Part shown: in pieces, positions 16,963-26,276 of the stretch | Numbering within the stretch: the stretch's first letter is position 1 | How the letters are laid out: every line of letters begins with the position of its first letter | NCBI RefSeq assembly: GCF_014799995.1 | Contig: NZ_JAAVGY010000004.1 | Coordinates: forward strand, 1 to 54,723 | DNA from: Helicobacter sp. | Lineage (GTDB): Bacteria > Campylobacterota > Campylobacteria > Campylobacterales > Helicobacteraceae | Direction: 5' to 3' | Length of the DNA stretch: 54,723 bases | Notes under the pieces: model-generated | What the model saw: only the letters and a program-made list of their open reading frames with translations | Database searches by the model: none | What the model was told of the DNA's origin: nothing | Translations under genes and position numbers: made by a program

Positions 16963-17970
16963 ATGCTTAAGAGAATAATAAAAAGAATATGGATTGTGGC
17001 GGTGTTGCCGCTGATTGTCTTTAGTCAAGAAGTAGAATCTAGCAATATAGAAAAAGTGCTACTGCCACAAAGAATCATTACATTAGAAAACAATATTGTT
17101 GTTACAAATTTAGTAAAAGATTCTTTGCTTATTGGCACGGATTTCGGAGAAGTTTTGGAATGGAAGTGGGGCGAAAAATCCCCTAAATTACTCATTAAAC
17201 TTCCTGATATTGCGAGCTTTTATGCGGAATCTTATGCACCTAAAGTGTATAGTGTGGATCAATGGGGCGAAAAGATATTAATCCATAGCGAGGGAGATTA
17301 TGGCGCAAAGACTCTTTTTTTGTTCTCTTATGGGAAACTTGAGGCATTGCCAAATACAGAATCTTTGAATATTAAAAAGGCAGCCTTTGTTGATGAGGAT
17401 AAGATTTTTCTAGGACTTACGAGCAATGAAATCGTGCTGTATGACTTAAAAAAGAAGCAGATTCTATATCGTAAGCAACTTTCCGAAGCTTCCTTTTCGG
17501 ATTTTGCCTTAGATAATGGAAATTATGTCGTAGCGTGTGAGTCTGGAATTTTATACTTTGGTGCGATTAATGACGGAAATGTGCTAGTAGAGCTAGAGGG
17601 AGAGAACAAAGATAATGTCTATCAGGTTAAGAGCGCACGCGTGGGGGAGATGATGACTTTTATCACTGCTGGACAAGATAGAAATATGGGCTTATATCAA
17701 TTAGATTTGCCAACCAATAAGAGCACTTCCTATGGAATCAAGGCGGATTTTTTGGTTTATAGTGTGGGAATGAGTGGGGATTCTACATTGGGGGCTTATA
17801 TGCAAAATGAACAAAGTGAAATTATCGTTTTTGAAATTGCTAGCAAGACAAAAATCGCCCGATTGAAAGGGCACAAAAGTTTATTGAATAATATTATTTT
17901 TTATCATCAGACACAAATCATCAGTAGTGAGGATGGGAAAAACATTTTGATTTGGAATCTTAAGGAGTAA
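16963..17970 (+). CDS. napL: Nap operon accessory protein NapL (WD40-like beta-propeller)
   Basis: The 335-residue protein has a Sec signal peptide (about 1-22) and then repeated beta-rich blades with WD-like endings such as VYSVDQWG and ILIWNL. NapL is found only in campylobacterotal nap operons; deletion in related species lowers Nap activity, but its role is not defined. It stands between napF and napD, exactly as in Wolinella. Confidence 0.88.
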   Translation: MLKRIIKRIWIVAVLPLIVFSQEVESSNIEKVLLPQRIITLENNIVVTNLVKDSLLIGTDFGEVLEWKWGEKSPKLLIKLPDIASFYAESYAPKVYSVDQWGEKILIHSEGDYGAKTLFLFSYGKLEALPNTESLNIKKAAFVDEDKIFLGLTSNEIVLYDLKKKQILYRKQLSEASFSDFALDNGNYVVACESGILYFGAINDGNVLVELEGENKDNVYQVKSARVGEMMTFITAGQDRNMGLYQLDLPTNKSTSYGIKADFLVYSVGMSGDSTLGAYMQNEQSEIIVFEIASKTKIARLKGHKSLLNNIIFYHQTQIISSEDGKNILIWNLKE

Positions 17971-17972
17971 AA

Positions 17973-18365
17973 ATGCAAGAAGATTTTAATGTGTCAAGTC
18001 TCGTAGTCTTGTGCGCACCGCAAAACATAGAATCCCTATGGGAGAAAATCAATAAAATTGAGGGGGCAGAGTGCCATTATAGAGACGAGAGTGGCAAGAT
18101 TATCGTTACATTGGAATCCCGAAGTATAGAGGAAGAGATTAGATTATTGAAATCCATTGAGAGCATAGAGGGTGTATTATCAGCACAGATGATTTATGCG
18201 TATCATAGCACAGAACTAGAAGCAATGAGGAACGAAATACAAAAGCAAGACAGAATCCCAAAGGTGCTACAAGATGAGCAAGCAAATGCGAATGAAATTG
18301 CTTATAGTGGAGATGTGCAAGGCGCATTAGATGAGATTTTGGGTAAAGAAAAGTCAAAAAATTAA
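17973..18365 (+). CDS. napD: NapA signal peptide-binding chaperone NapD
   Basis: NapD binds the NapA Tat signal and holds back export until cofactor is in place. The first 75 residues show the ferredoxin-like fold pattern (SSLVVLCAP, then IEGAECHYRDESGKIIVTLE). The 130-residue protein has an acidic extension of some 45 residues beyond the usual domain. Last gene of the operon, two bases after napL. Confidence 0.9.
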   Translation: MQEDFNVSSLVVLCAPQNIESLWEKINKIEGAECHYRDESGKIIVTLESRSIEEEIRLLKSIESIEGVLSAQMIYAYHSTELEAMRNEIQKQDRIPKVLQDEQANANEIAYSGDVQGALDEILGKEKSKN

Positions 18366-18385
18366 TTCCTTAATTATTAGGAATT
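18364..18385 (+). terminator. Possible weak terminator hairpin after napD
   Basis: AATTCCT and AGGAATT form a 7-bp AT-rich stem around an eight-base loop right at the napD stop codon. No clean T-run follows, so this is a weak call. Confidence 0.3.
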
Positions 18386-18506
18386 TAAGCGCAGATTTTT
18401 ACAGATTCTTTAATCGCAAGTAAAGCAATCGTTATCTTAAGTCTCGCCTTTAGCTTTAAATTCTATTGGCTCACATTATTTAAGCTAAAATTTTGTTAGG
18501 GTTTTA

Positions 18507-18512
18507 TATAAT
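18507..18512 (+). promoter_or_regulatory. -10 element (TATAAT) of the tRNA-Leu gene
   Basis: TATAAT after a run of T lies 17 bases before the mature tRNA 5' end, leaving a leader of about ten bases. Confidence 0.6.
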
Positions 18513-18528
18513 CCTGCGCTTCAAATGT

Positions 18529-18615
18529 GCCGGGGTGGTGAAATTGGTAGACGCGCCAGACTCAAAATCTGGTGGGGGCAACCCCGTGTCGGTTCGATTC
18601 CGACCCTCGGCACCA
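18529..18615 (+). tRNA. tRNA-Leu (anticodon CAA)
   Basis: The sequence folds as an 87-base class II tRNA. The acceptor stem GCCGGGG pairs with CCTCGGC (one G-U), the anticodon loop CTCAAAA on stem CCAGA/TCTGG gives anticodon CAA, and there is a long variable arm (GGGGGCAACCCC). The T-loop is GGTTCGATTCC and the CCA end is encoded. No integration scar is seen beside it. Confidence 0.97.
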
Positions 18616-18691
18616 TTGCTTGTTTTAACTTTCAAATAAATTTTTAAACCCTTAAATCAGTTTTGATATTTAGAATCAAAAGGAATCTAAA

Positions 18692-19132
18692 ATGATGTCA
18701 TTGATAGTAAAAAAGTTTGAAGAATTGACATTAGAAGAGCTGTATGAGATTCTTAAAGTGCGTGTAGAAGTGTTTGTCGTAGAGCAAAAATGTGCTTATC
18801 AAGAGATAGATGAAAAAGACAAGCAGAGCTTGCATTTGTATTTCAAAGATGAGAATCAAATCCAAGCTTATTTGCGTGTAGTGCCAGCAGGAATTTCCTA
18901 TGAAGAAGTTTCACTTGGGCGCGTGATTGCATTAAAAAGAAATTGTGGTTTAGGCGCAGCGATTCTAAAGGAGGGCATAAGAATCGCCAAAGAAAGATTA
19001 CAGGCTCATACCATAAGGATTGGCGCGCAGGTTTATGCGAAAGGCTTTTATGAGAAATTTGGTTTCCGACAAGTTTCATCGGAGTATTTAGAAGACGGGA
19101 TTTTGCATATCCAAATGTTGCTTGAGCTATAA
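18692..19132 (+). CDS. GNAT family N-acetyltransferase, ElaA-like
   Basis: The 146-residue protein has the ElaA-type start (LEELYEILKVRVEVFVVEQKC split over the first 35 residues), then the GNAT acetyl-CoA loop region LGRVIALKRNCGLGAAIL and a C-terminal YAKGFYEKFGF strand-helix. The acceptor is unknown. AAAGGA lies before the first of two nearby ATGs (18692, 18695). Confidence 0.9.
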   Translation: MMSLIVKKFEELTLEELYEILKVRVEVFVVEQKCAYQEIDEKDKQSLHLYFKDENQIQAYLRVVPAGISYEEVSLGRVIALKRNCGLGAAILKEGIRIAKERLQAHTIRIGAQVYAKGFYEKFGFRQVSSEYLEDGILHIQMLLEL

Positions 19133-19135
19133 TTT

Positions 19136-19172
19136 GCTTAAGGCTCACAAAACACTCTTGTGCATTTTAAGC
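19136..19172. terminator. Possible bidirectional terminator between convergent genes
   Basis: An interrupted hairpin pairs GCTTAA with TTAAGC outside and CACAA with TTGTG inside. It fills the gap between the acetyltransferase stop and the lnt stop. It lacks a long T-run. Confidence 0.35.
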
Positions 19173-19174
19173 CT

Positions 19175-20443
19175 CTAGGGCTCTAATGTGAAGTCCTCTG
19201 AAGCATTGCTAGAATGGTAGATAGTCGTGCCATAATTTTTGGCAAAATAGAGCATTAAAAGCTTTTGTAATGTCGGTTCAATGCTTGGAGAAAACCACGC
19301 ATTATTGCTAATGGCGATGAGGTTTTTGGGGGAATCTTGATAAAATTCCTCACGCGTTGCTTCATAGCAAATCGCAATAGAGAAAGGCTCTTTGCCAATG
19401 AGTGCGGAATTTGGCTTTTTAAATTCTTCAAAGTCAAAATCACTTGTGCCTTCAAAAATAATTTGATTAATCCATTTTGCAAGAAAACGAGGCAAGGGAA
19501 TCTTCTCCCCAAATGGCACTAAAATCAGCTTATGAAAGACTTGCATTTCTCCATTATAAAACAAATAAGCACTATTAAAAATATGTTGGTCGTCTTGATA
19601 AATACCTCCTGTGAGAATCGCAATTTCTTGACTTGCGATTTTTAGAGATTCTATGAGGCTTGGATAGAGGTTTAATGCAAGAGGGAAAGCAGTTTCGGGT
19701 AGAATCACCAAGTCATATTTTTGCGCCCTTGCCTCTGCGATTTGTTGGTAGTTTTGTGTGATGATTTGGTTTAAATGCGCAGAATCCCAACGTAGATTTT
19801 GTGGAATGTCAAGGCTTAAAGTTTTGATTTTGAGTTTGGAAGTATCTTGTGATTCTACTTTAGCAGGATTAGAATGTCCTGTTTGGTTGGGCAGAATCAA
19901 TAAAGAGCAAAACAGCATAAGCCAAATTCCGCTTGTTTTGTAGAGTTTTTTATCTAACATTAGACTAAAGATGAGGACACTCATTAAAAGCAAAAAGAAT
20001 ATGAATTTAGAGGGAAAAAAGTAGCTTTTGGTTAGCATAGATTCTAAAATCAGCCAATTAAAGCCAAAAGGATGGACAAAAGAGGAGAGTGTGAGGGTGG
20101 CAATACGATAAATTGGGTTTTTGAAAAAACAAAAGAGATAAAAAAGCCCACCATAGACGAGAGAAAATACAATCCAAACTAACGGAATCAAAAAGGCTAT
20201 ATCATAGAATCTAAAGCTAAATCCCACCCAATAAAACCATAAAATCCCAATCCACGCACCACAGATAAACGCTCCCAAACGTGAGAGCCTGAAATATAAA
20301 AAGATTCCAAAGAGGGCACAAAGGGAAGAAAAAATTGGCACATTGGAATCTCTTAAAAAATGCTCTAAGTAAATAAATGCACTAAAACATAAGGCGCATA
20401 AAGCACCTAGCAAGGAAGCATAAAGTTTTGGATTTGCTCTCAC
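19175..20443 (-). CDS. lnt: Apolipoprotein N-acyltransferase
   Basis: Lnt N-acylates the lipoprotein cysteine in the inner membrane. The 422-residue protein has about six N-terminal membrane helices, then a nitrilase-type domain with the triad in ILPETAF (Glu), KLILVPFGE (Lys) and IAICYEA (Cys). The GTG start overlaps the yajQ TGA. FlgH and perhaps NapB in this window would be substrates. Gene order with cvpA and lysS matches HP0180-HP0182. Confidence 0.94.
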   Translation of the reverse strand: MRANPKLYASLLGALCALCFSAFIYLEHFLRDSNVPIFSSLCALFGIFLYFRLSRLGAFICGAWIGILWFYWVGFSFRFYDIAFLIPLVWIVFSLVYGGLFYLFCFFKNPIYRIATLTLSSFVHPFGFNWLILESMLTKSYFFPSKFIFFLLLMSVLIFSLMLDKKLYKTSGIWLMLFCSLLILPNQTGHSNPAKVESQDTSKLKIKTLSLDIPQNLRWDSAHLNQIITQNYQQIAEARAQKYDLVILPETAFPLALNLYPSLIESLKIASQEIAILTGGIYQDDQHIFNSAYLFYNGEMQVFHKLILVPFGEKIPLPRFLAKWINQIIFEGTSDFDFEEFKKPNSALIGKEPFSIAICYEATREEFYQDSPKNLIAISNNAWFSPSIEPTLQKLLMLYFAKNYGTTIYHSSNASEDFTLEP

Positions 20444-20943
20444 ACGAAATTTCCAAAGTGAAGAGAAACTTCCAATTCTATCTTGCGTAAATGCGCAATG
20501 ACTTTTTGTAGCTCATCAATGTCCTTTGCCTTAACGCGAATCTCATTGCCTAAAGTCTGCGTGCTAACTTTGAATTTTTCATTTTTGATTGCTGCATTAA
20601 GCGTCTTTATGGTTTTGTCATCTAATACATCATTTAATTTGTAGATAACTTTTGTGTTGCCTCCACTTGCGGATTCTGTGCTTTGTTCTTTCAATACTTT
20701 CAAGGAAAGATTGCGTTTGATGAGTTTAGAATCCAAAACATCTTTGATTGCCTTTGCCTTATTGGTGCTTGTTGCTAAGATTGTCAAGGACTTGTCTTTT
20801 TCGTTGAAATTCAACTCCTTTGCCTTGTCGTCTTTGAAATCAAAACGATTTTCAATTTCTTTTTTTGCTTGCTCTAATGCGTTTTTAAACTCTTGAATCT
20901 CTACTTTTGCCGAAATATCAAAACTATGTTCTTTTGCCGCCAT
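20440..20943 (-). CDS. yajQ: YajQ family nucleotide-binding protein
   Basis: The 167-residue protein is full length for the UPF0234/YajQ family: HSFDISAKVEIQEF at the start, RFDFKD, and a C-terminal VKAKDIDELQKVIAHLR. Homologues bind cyclic di-GMP or nucleic acid; the role in this lineage is unproven. A good AAAAGGA site precedes the ATG. It is translationally coupled to lnt (4-base overlap). Confidence 0.94.
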   Translation of the reverse strand: MAAKEHSFDISAKVEIQEFKNALEQAKKEIENRFDFKDDKAKELNFNEKDKSLTILATSTNKAKAIKDVLDSKLIKRNLSLKVLKEQSTESASGGNTKVIYKLNDVLDDKTIKTLNAAIKNEKFKVSTQTLGNEIRVKAKDIDELQKVIAHLRKIELEVSLHFGNFV

Positions 20944-20987
20944 TGCGATTCCTTTTGCAAAAAATTTATTTAAAATTATTAAAATTT

Positions 20988-20993
20988 ATTTTA
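20988..20993 (-). promoter_or_regulatory. Predicted extended -10 (TGTTAAAAT) for yajQ-lnt
   Basis: TAAAAT on the minus strand preceded by TGT gives an extended -10 about 45 bases before yajQ. Confidence 0.4.
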
Positions 20994-21022
20994 ACATAAA
21001 ATGTTTTTAGGTTTCTTTTGTG

Positions 21023-21028
21023 TAAAAT
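21023..21028 (+). promoter_or_regulatory. Predicted -10 (TAAAAT) for cvpA-lysS-glyA
   Basis: GTAAAATAC following a T-rich tract lies 39 bases before the chosen cvpA ATG, in the short divergent gap to yajQ. Confidence 0.4.
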
Positions 21029-21066
21029 ACGCATTTTTATTGAAGTTTTTGTTTATAAGGCAAAGA

Positions 21067-21603
21067 ATGGAAAATCTTAATTGGTTTGATTTAGTCTTGG
21101 GTGCTTTGATTTTGATTTTGGCGATTCGGGGTGTTATTAACGGCTTTGTGCGTGAGTTTTTTAGTTTTGTTGGGATTGTCGGTGGTGTGTATGGTGCTTC
21201 AGTCTATGGAAGCCGTGCGGGGGAATGGATTAGCGCGAATGTTTATGCCTTTCAGAATCCTTCGGCTGTTTCATTGATTGGATTTTTGGTTTTATTGGCA
21301 TTGATTTGGGGACTTGCATTAATCTTGGCGGAAGTCGTGCAAAGATTGGTTCATTTAAGTGCGTTAGGGGGATTGAATCGTCTTTTGGGATTCTGTTTTG
21401 GCGCATTAAAGATTTTTATGATTTTTGCGATTCTTATTGCTACGCTCGTGAATATCCAATTTGCGAAAAGTATCATTGAAAAATACACACAAGATAGCTA
21501 TCTTTATCCAATGTTGCGTGATACAGGAGCGGCAATCATTAAACTAGATGTTGTGCAAAGCAATGCTCCAAAAATGGAAGAATTACAAAAAAATATATTC
21601 TAA
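21067..21603 (+). CDS. CvpA family membrane protein
   Basis: The 178-residue protein has four hydrophobic helices and the CvpA pattern: NWFDLVLG, then RGVINGFVREFFS and a central LAEVVQRLVH. CvpA homologues are linked to colicin V production and envelope stress but have no fixed biochemical role. I start at 21067 (AAGG upstream); the frame runs open further upstream without a ribosome site. HP0181 type. Confidence 0.9.
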   Translation: MENLNWFDLVLGALILILAIRGVINGFVREFFSFVGIVGGVYGASVYGSRAGEWISANVYAFQNPSAVSLIGFLVLLALIWGLALILAEVVQRLVHLSALGGLNRLLGFCFGALKIFMIFAILIATLVNIQFAKSIIEKYTQDSYLYPMLRDTGAAIIKLDVVQSNAPKMEELQKNIF

Positions 21604-21617
21604 ATCAAAGGAAGAAA

Positions 21618-23126
21618 ATGTTTGAAAACGATGCTTATGTGTTAGGTAGAATCACAAAAGCCAATACATTACGCGAAATGGGCATTAATCCTTATGGCAA
21701 TGGGACACCCAAAGAATCCTCCACACAGGAATTTTTACAAACTTACGAATCCCTTAAGCAATTACCAGAGGGGGAACAAAAAGACGAAAACAAATCTGCA
21801 CAAGTTGCAGGACGCATTAAGTTTATTAGGCTTATGGGCAAAGCAGCATTTATCAAGATTGAAGATGTCAGCGGAATCTTGCAAGTGTATTTGTCCAAAA
21901 ATGAATTAGGCGATTGCTTTGATGTGTTTAAAAAATATGTAGAAGTGGGCGATATTGTAATGGCAAAAGGATTTCCTTTCGTAACAAAAACAGGAGAATT
22001 GAGTCTGCACGCCTTAGAATTTAAGCTCTTGACTAAAGCTATCAGCCCCCTACCAGAGAAATATCACGGATTGGTGGATATTGAATTGCGTTATCGTCAA
22101 AGATATTTAGATTTGATTATGAATAAAGAGGTGCGGGATAACTTCGTGTTGCGTTCCAAAATCGTTTCAAATGTCAGAAAGTTTTTTGAACAAAAGGGAT
22201 TCTTGGAAGTTGAAACACCAATGATGCACCCAATTCCCGGTGGCGCAAATGCGAAACCTTTTGTTACCTATCATAATGCCTTAAATGTAGAGCGGTATTT
22301 GAGAATCGCACCAGAATTGTATCTTAAACGTTTGATTGTCGGGGGATTTGAGGCGATTTTTGAAATCAATCGTAATTTTCGTAATGAGGGAATGGACCAT
22401 TCCCATAATCCAGAATTTACAATGATTGAATTTTATTGGGCATATAAAGATTATAAGGATTTGATTAAAATTACCCAAGAATTGTTTATCTATTTGTTGG
22501 AATCCTTGAATCTACCTAAGGTCTTGTCTTTTAATGATAAAGAAATTCATTTTGATAATTTTAAAGAAATCACTTATATTGATGCGTTAGTAGAAATTGG
22601 TGGGATTCCACGCGAAGTCGTCAAGGATACAGAGAAATTATATCGCTATCTAATAGAATATGGTGTAAAATTAGAATCCAAAATGGAATTAGGCAAATTA
22701 CAGAGCGAAGCTTTTGATGCTTTTGTGGAGGAGAAATTGATTCACCCGACTTTCATCACAGATTTTCCAATTGCCATTAGCCCGCTTGCGAGACGCAATG
22801 ATAAGAATCCTGAAATTGCCGACCGCTTTGAATTGTTTATCGGAGGAAGCGAAATTGCCAATGGTTTTAGTGAGTTAAACGACCCATTAGACCAACTAGA
22901 ACGTTTTAAGGAGCAGGTGAAAGCCAAAGAAGCAGGAGACGAAGAGGCGCAATATATGGACGAGGATTATATCACAGCACTTTCTTATGGTATGCCGCCG
23001 ACTGCAGGGGAGGGGATTGGGATTGACCGCTTGGTGATGCTATTAACAGGGAATGCAATCATTAAAGATGTGATTTTGTTTCCTGCATTAAAGCCACAAA
23101 AATTACAAAAAAAGGACGAAAAATGA
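21618..23126 (+). CDS. lysS: Lysyl-tRNA synthetase (class II)
   Basis: The 502-residue enzyme charges tRNA-Lys. It has the N-terminal OB-fold anticodon domain (about 60-160, with VAGRIKFIRLMGKAAF) and the class II core with RYRQRYLDLI (motif 1), FRNEGMDHSHNPEFT (motif 2) and GEGIGIDRLVML (motif 3). Ribosome site AAAGGAAG. It overlaps glyA by ATGA. Confidence 0.98.
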   Translation: MFENDAYVLGRITKANTLREMGINPYGNGTPKESSTQEFLQTYESLKQLPEGEQKDENKSAQVAGRIKFIRLMGKAAFIKIEDVSGILQVYLSKNELGDCFDVFKKYVEVGDIVMAKGFPFVTKTGELSLHALEFKLLTKAISPLPEKYHGLVDIELRYRQRYLDLIMNKEVRDNFVLRSKIVSNVRKFFEQKGFLEVETPMMHPIPGGANAKPFVTYHNALNVERYLRIAPELYLKRLIVGGFEAIFEINRNFRNEGMDHSHNPEFTMIEFYWAYKDYKDLIKITQELFIYLLESLNLPKVLSFNDKEIHFDNFKEITYIDALVEIGGIPREVVKDTEKLYRYLIEYGVKLESKMELGKLQSEAFDAFVEEKLIHPTFITDFPIAISPLARRNDKNPEIADRFELFIGGSEIANGFSELNDPLDQLERFKEQVKAKEAGDEEAQYMDEDYITALSYGMPPTAGEGIGIDRLVMLLTGNAIIKDVILFPALKPQKLQKKDEK

Positions 23127-24373
23127 GCTATATTTTAGAAGATAATGATCCTGAAGTCTTGAGTCTAATTAACCGAGAATTAGAGCGTCAAAACACGCAT
23201 TTAGAGATGATTGCGAGTGAGAATTTTACCTTTCCAAGTGTAATGGAAGCAATGGGAAGCGTGCTAACCAATAAATATGCCGAAGGTTATCCCTATAAGC
23301 GATATTATGGAGGCTGTGAATTTGTGGATAAAATTGAGGAATTAGCCATTAATCGCGCCAAGAAGCTTTTTGGTTGTTCTTTTGTGAATGTCCAACCTCA
23401 CGCAGGCTCTCAAGCAAATTGTGCAGTTTATACCGCACTTTTAAAGCCTTATGATAAAATTTTGGGTATGGATTTAAGTCATGGGGGGCATTTAACACAC
23501 GGGGCAAAAGTTAGCATTACGGGGCAAATGTATCAAAGTTTTTCTTATGGGGTGGAGATTGATGGGAGAATCAATTATGATAAAGTTGCCGAGATTGCAA
23601 AGATTGTCAAGCCTAATATGATAGTTTGTGGCTTTAGTGCGTATTCAAGAGAGTTAGATTTCGCGCGTTTTAGGGAAATTGCCGATAGTGTGGGCGCGAT
23701 TTTGATGGCGGATATTGCTCATATAGCGGGGCTTGTTGTCGCAGGAGAATATCCTAATCCTTTTCCTTATGCAGATGTGGTAACCACGACAACACATAAA
23801 ACTTTGCGCGGACCGCGTGGAGGGTTGATTCTGACTAATAATGAAGAATATGCCAAAAAGATTGATAAGGCAGTGTTTCCCGGAATGCAAGGCGGACCTT
23901 TGATGCATGTCATTGCTGGGAAAGCAGTAGGATTTGGCGAAAATCTCAAGCCCTCTTGGAAAGATTATGCAAGACAAGTCAAATCAAATGCAAAAGTCTT
24001 GGCGAAAGTTCTAATGGAAAGAAATTTTAAGGTTGTGAGTGATGGAACGGATAATCATTTGATTTTATTATCTCTACTTGATAAAGAATATAGTGGAAAA
24101 GATGCGGATTTGGCATTGGGAAACGCTGGAATCACAGTCAATAAAAACACCGTTCCGGGCGAAACGCGTAGTCCATTTGTAACGAGCGGTGTGCGTATTG
24201 GTTCGCCGGCATTAACCGCAAGAGGATTTAAGGAGGCAGAATTTGAAATTGTGGCAAATAAAATCGCAGATGTGTTAGATGATATAACAAATACACAAAA
24301 ACAAGAAAAAATCAAGTGTGAATTAAAAGAAATTGCGCTAAAATTTCCTATTTATAATAAGGCGATTTTCTAA
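23123..24373 (+). CDS. glyA: Serine hydroxymethyltransferase
   Basis: GlyA interconverts serine and glycine while making 5,10-methylene-THF, the substrate of the MetF-type enzyme at the window start. The 416 residues are full length; the PLP lysine is in TTTTHKTLRGPRGG, and NKYAEGYP and HGGHLTHG are also present. Coupled to lysS, as in HP0182-HP0183. Confidence 0.98.
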   Translation: MSYILEDNDPEVLSLINRELERQNTHLEMIASENFTFPSVMEAMGSVLTNKYAEGYPYKRYYGGCEFVDKIEELAINRAKKLFGCSFVNVQPHAGSQANCAVYTALLKPYDKILGMDLSHGGHLTHGAKVSITGQMYQSFSYGVEIDGRINYDKVAEIAKIVKPNMIVCGFSAYSRELDFARFREIADSVGAILMADIAHIAGLVVAGEYPNPFPYADVVTTTTHKTLRGPRGGLILTNNEEYAKKIDKAVFPGMQGGPLMHVIAGKAVGFGENLKPSWKDYARQVKSNAKVLAKVLMERNFKVVSDGTDNHLILLSLLDKEYSGKDADLALGNAGITVNKNTVPGETRSPFVTSGVRIGSPALTARGFKEAEFEIVANKIADVLDDITNTQKQEKIKCELKEIALKFPIYNKAIF

Positions 24374-24397
24374 AGATTAAAGATAAGGGAGCAAGCA

Positions 24398-24943
24398 ATG
24401 GTATCAGATATGGATTTAAAACTTATCAAAATGATTACTTCGCATTACTGGCTAAAGTCGCCGGGAATCGGAGAAAAAATTCAGCAAAGTGGCAGAATCT
24501 TTTATGACAAGTTCAAAAAAGTTGAAGAGCCCATTACGCGTAATTTACTTCAAAGTCATTTCAAAAAAGAAATTATCATTGCACATTCTTTAATTAATGC
24601 ACACGATAAAGTTGAAAATATTGTTTTTGACTATAATGGATTTAATGCAGAACGTTTTTGGCATCGTGCGCAGTTGCTTTTGCGTGAAGAGGGCTTTATT
24701 AACTTTACTGCATACGAAACTAAAACACCCGGACATTTACACTTATATGTGCATAAAGGACATACGACTTTCCAAGAAGCATGTCAAATATCTAAAATGC
24801 TTGGTGCGAAGCTTGCACAAAAAATGCCAACAGAATGGAAAATGTTTCCATCGCTTGATATACCTAAAAGCTTTAATATCTTGATTGTACCTTATAATGT
24901 TTATAAAAAAGAACGTGGTGCTTCATGGTCTAGGCATATGTAA
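24398..24943 (+). CDS. DUF1882 domain protein (HP0184-like)
   Basis: This 181-residue protein is conserved in the campylobacterotal lysS-glyA neighbourhood and has no known role. It starts with a GGGAG ribosome site. It contains FYDKFKKV, HLHLYVHKGHT with three His in a short span, and a basic end. No signal peptide is seen. Assignment rests on position and composition. Confidence 0.8.
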   Translation: MVSDMDLKLIKMITSHYWLKSPGIGEKIQQSGRIFYDKFKKVEEPITRNLLQSHFKKEIIIAHSLINAHDKVENIVFDYNGFNAERFWHRAQLLLREEGFINFTAYETKTPGHLHLYVHKGHTTFQEACQISKMLGAKLAQKMPTEWKMFPSLDIPKSFNILIVPYNVYKKERGASWSRHM

Positions 24944-24953
24944 AGGAGAGAGA

Positions 24954-25751
24954 ATGACAGAGTTAGAATCATATAAAGATACAACAAAAGATTTAGAATT
25001 AGATGATTTATTGATTAGCAATGGCGAGAGTGATGAATTAAAGGGAGGAAGTAACAAAAAATTAATTTTATTGAGTGCCATTGGTGTTTTATTGTTTGCT
25101 ATCGTGGTACTTGTTGTTTATTTGTTTCAAGGAGATTCTCAAGATTCTAATGCACAGAGTTTTGATACGCCAAAGCCACTAGAACGTGTAGAGCCGCAAA
25201 TACCTCAAGCTTCGTCTGAAAAACCACAAAATACAGATTTTGGACAAGTTCCAATTCAAAACAATGCAAATAGTGATGACCAATTTCAAATGATTATCAA
25301 TCAAATCAAGGCACAACAAAATCAAAATAATGCTTCTTCTCAAGCCTTACCGACAGCCCCTAGTTCGACGCCTAAAACAGAGTCTCCAAAGCCTGCACAA
25401 CAACCAACACCACCAGCACAAGTTGCTTCAAAGCTAGCACCTCAACAAACAACATCCAAGCCAAGTGCAAAAGATAGCTTTAAAGATGTTCAAGTCAATG
25501 ATCCCTCTTTGCAAGGAAGTGAAGCAGGGAGAGGATTTTATGTCCAAGTGGGTTCTTTTAGTAAATTTTCTCCCAATAAGCAATTATTGGGCACGATTAA
25601 TGAGGGAAAATTTAGTTATCGTATGCAGAAATCAGGAGACAATAATCGTTTGTTAATCGGTCCCTATTCTACCAAACAAGAAGCGCAAAGTAGATTAAGT
25701 GAGATTCGCGCCAAAATCAATAAAGACGCATTTATAAAAGAAATTAAATAA
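24954..25751 (+). CDS. SPOR domain protein, single-pass membrane
   Basis: The 265-residue protein has a short acidic cytoplasmic tail, one membrane helix (about 36-58), a Gln/Pro/Ser-rich linker (about 60-180) and a C-terminal SPOR domain (about 188-265, with FYVQVGSFS and IGPYSTKQEA). SPOR domains bind denuded glycan at the division site, so a septal role is likely. I start at 24954, where GGAGAG precedes the ATG. Confidence 0.9.
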   Translation: MTELESYKDTTKDLELDDLLISNGESDELKGGSNKKLILLSAIGVLLFAIVVLVVYLFQGDSQDSNAQSFDTPKPLERVEPQIPQASSEKPQNTDFGQVPIQNNANSDDQFQMIINQIKAQQNQNNASSQALPTAPSSTPKTESPKPAQQPTPPAQVASKLAPQQTTSKPSAKDSFKDVQVNDPSLQGSEAGRGFYVQVGSFSKFSPNKQLLGTINEGKFSYRMQKSGDNNRLLIGPYSTKQEAQSRLSEIRAKINKDAFIKEIK

Positions 25752-25829
25752 CTTTCTTTTGCCAATGTAACTTCTTCTGCATTGGCAATATCACAAATAT
25801 CTTAACATATAATAAAGAAATATGAAAGA

Positions 25830-25854
25830 ATATCAGTCCTCTAGGGACTGATAT
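25830..25854. terminator. Hairpin between convergent SPOR and ferredoxin genes
   Basis: ATATCAGTCC and GGACTGATAT form a perfect 10-bp stem with a five-base loop, midway between the two stop codons. The minus-strand side is followed by a T-rich stretch, so it may mainly end the ferredoxin transcript. Confidence 0.55.
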
Positions 25855-25866
25855 GGAAGCGAAAGG

Positions 25867-26151
25867 CTATTCTACAACAGGCGTATGAGCATTTCTTTTG
25901 TCATCGCCGACATCTTCTCTATGAGGCTGTGAAGCAACAACAGCGTCCCATACAATACACCCTTCTGTTGGGCAAGCAGAAGCACAGGCAGGTTCATCGT
26001 TATGTCCCACACATTCTACACATTTGTTGCTATGAACAAAATAGCAACCATCGTCATTTGGGTTATCATCATCATCTACAATTGCTTCTACTGGGCATTC
26101 ATCAATGCACGCACCACAGGCGATACAGATGTCAGTAATTTTAACAGACAT
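25867..26151 (-). CDS. fdxA: 2[4Fe-4S] ferredoxin, Alvin type
   Basis: The 94-residue protein has one normal cluster motif (C9-x2-C12-x2-C15-x3-C19) and a second with a longer loop (C44-x2-C47-x8-C56-x3-C60), plus a C-terminal extension; this is the Alvin-type pattern of low-potential ferredoxins. In H. pylori the counterpart (HP0277) is an electron carrier linked to metronidazole response. AGGAG precedes the ATG. It marks the left border of the accessory island. Confidence 0.92.
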   Translation of the reverse strand: MSVKITDICIACGACIDECPVEAIVDDDDNPNDDGCYFVHSNKCVECVGHNDEPACASACPTEGCIVWDAVVASQPHREDVGDDKRNAHTPVVE

Positions 26152-26276
26152 AATTTCTCCTTATTAAATTTATGTTGAGTTATAAGTATATATTAAACTT
26201 TATAAAATGGGGCTTTAAAAATGAAATTCATTGTATTAAAGTAGAAAAATTAAACAAATATAGAAGCAAAGGAATA

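Noticed and set aside
18529..18615. tRNA-Leu as integration site of the phage island
   Set aside because: The island begins more than 7 kb away and no repeat of the tRNA 3' end is seen at its borders.
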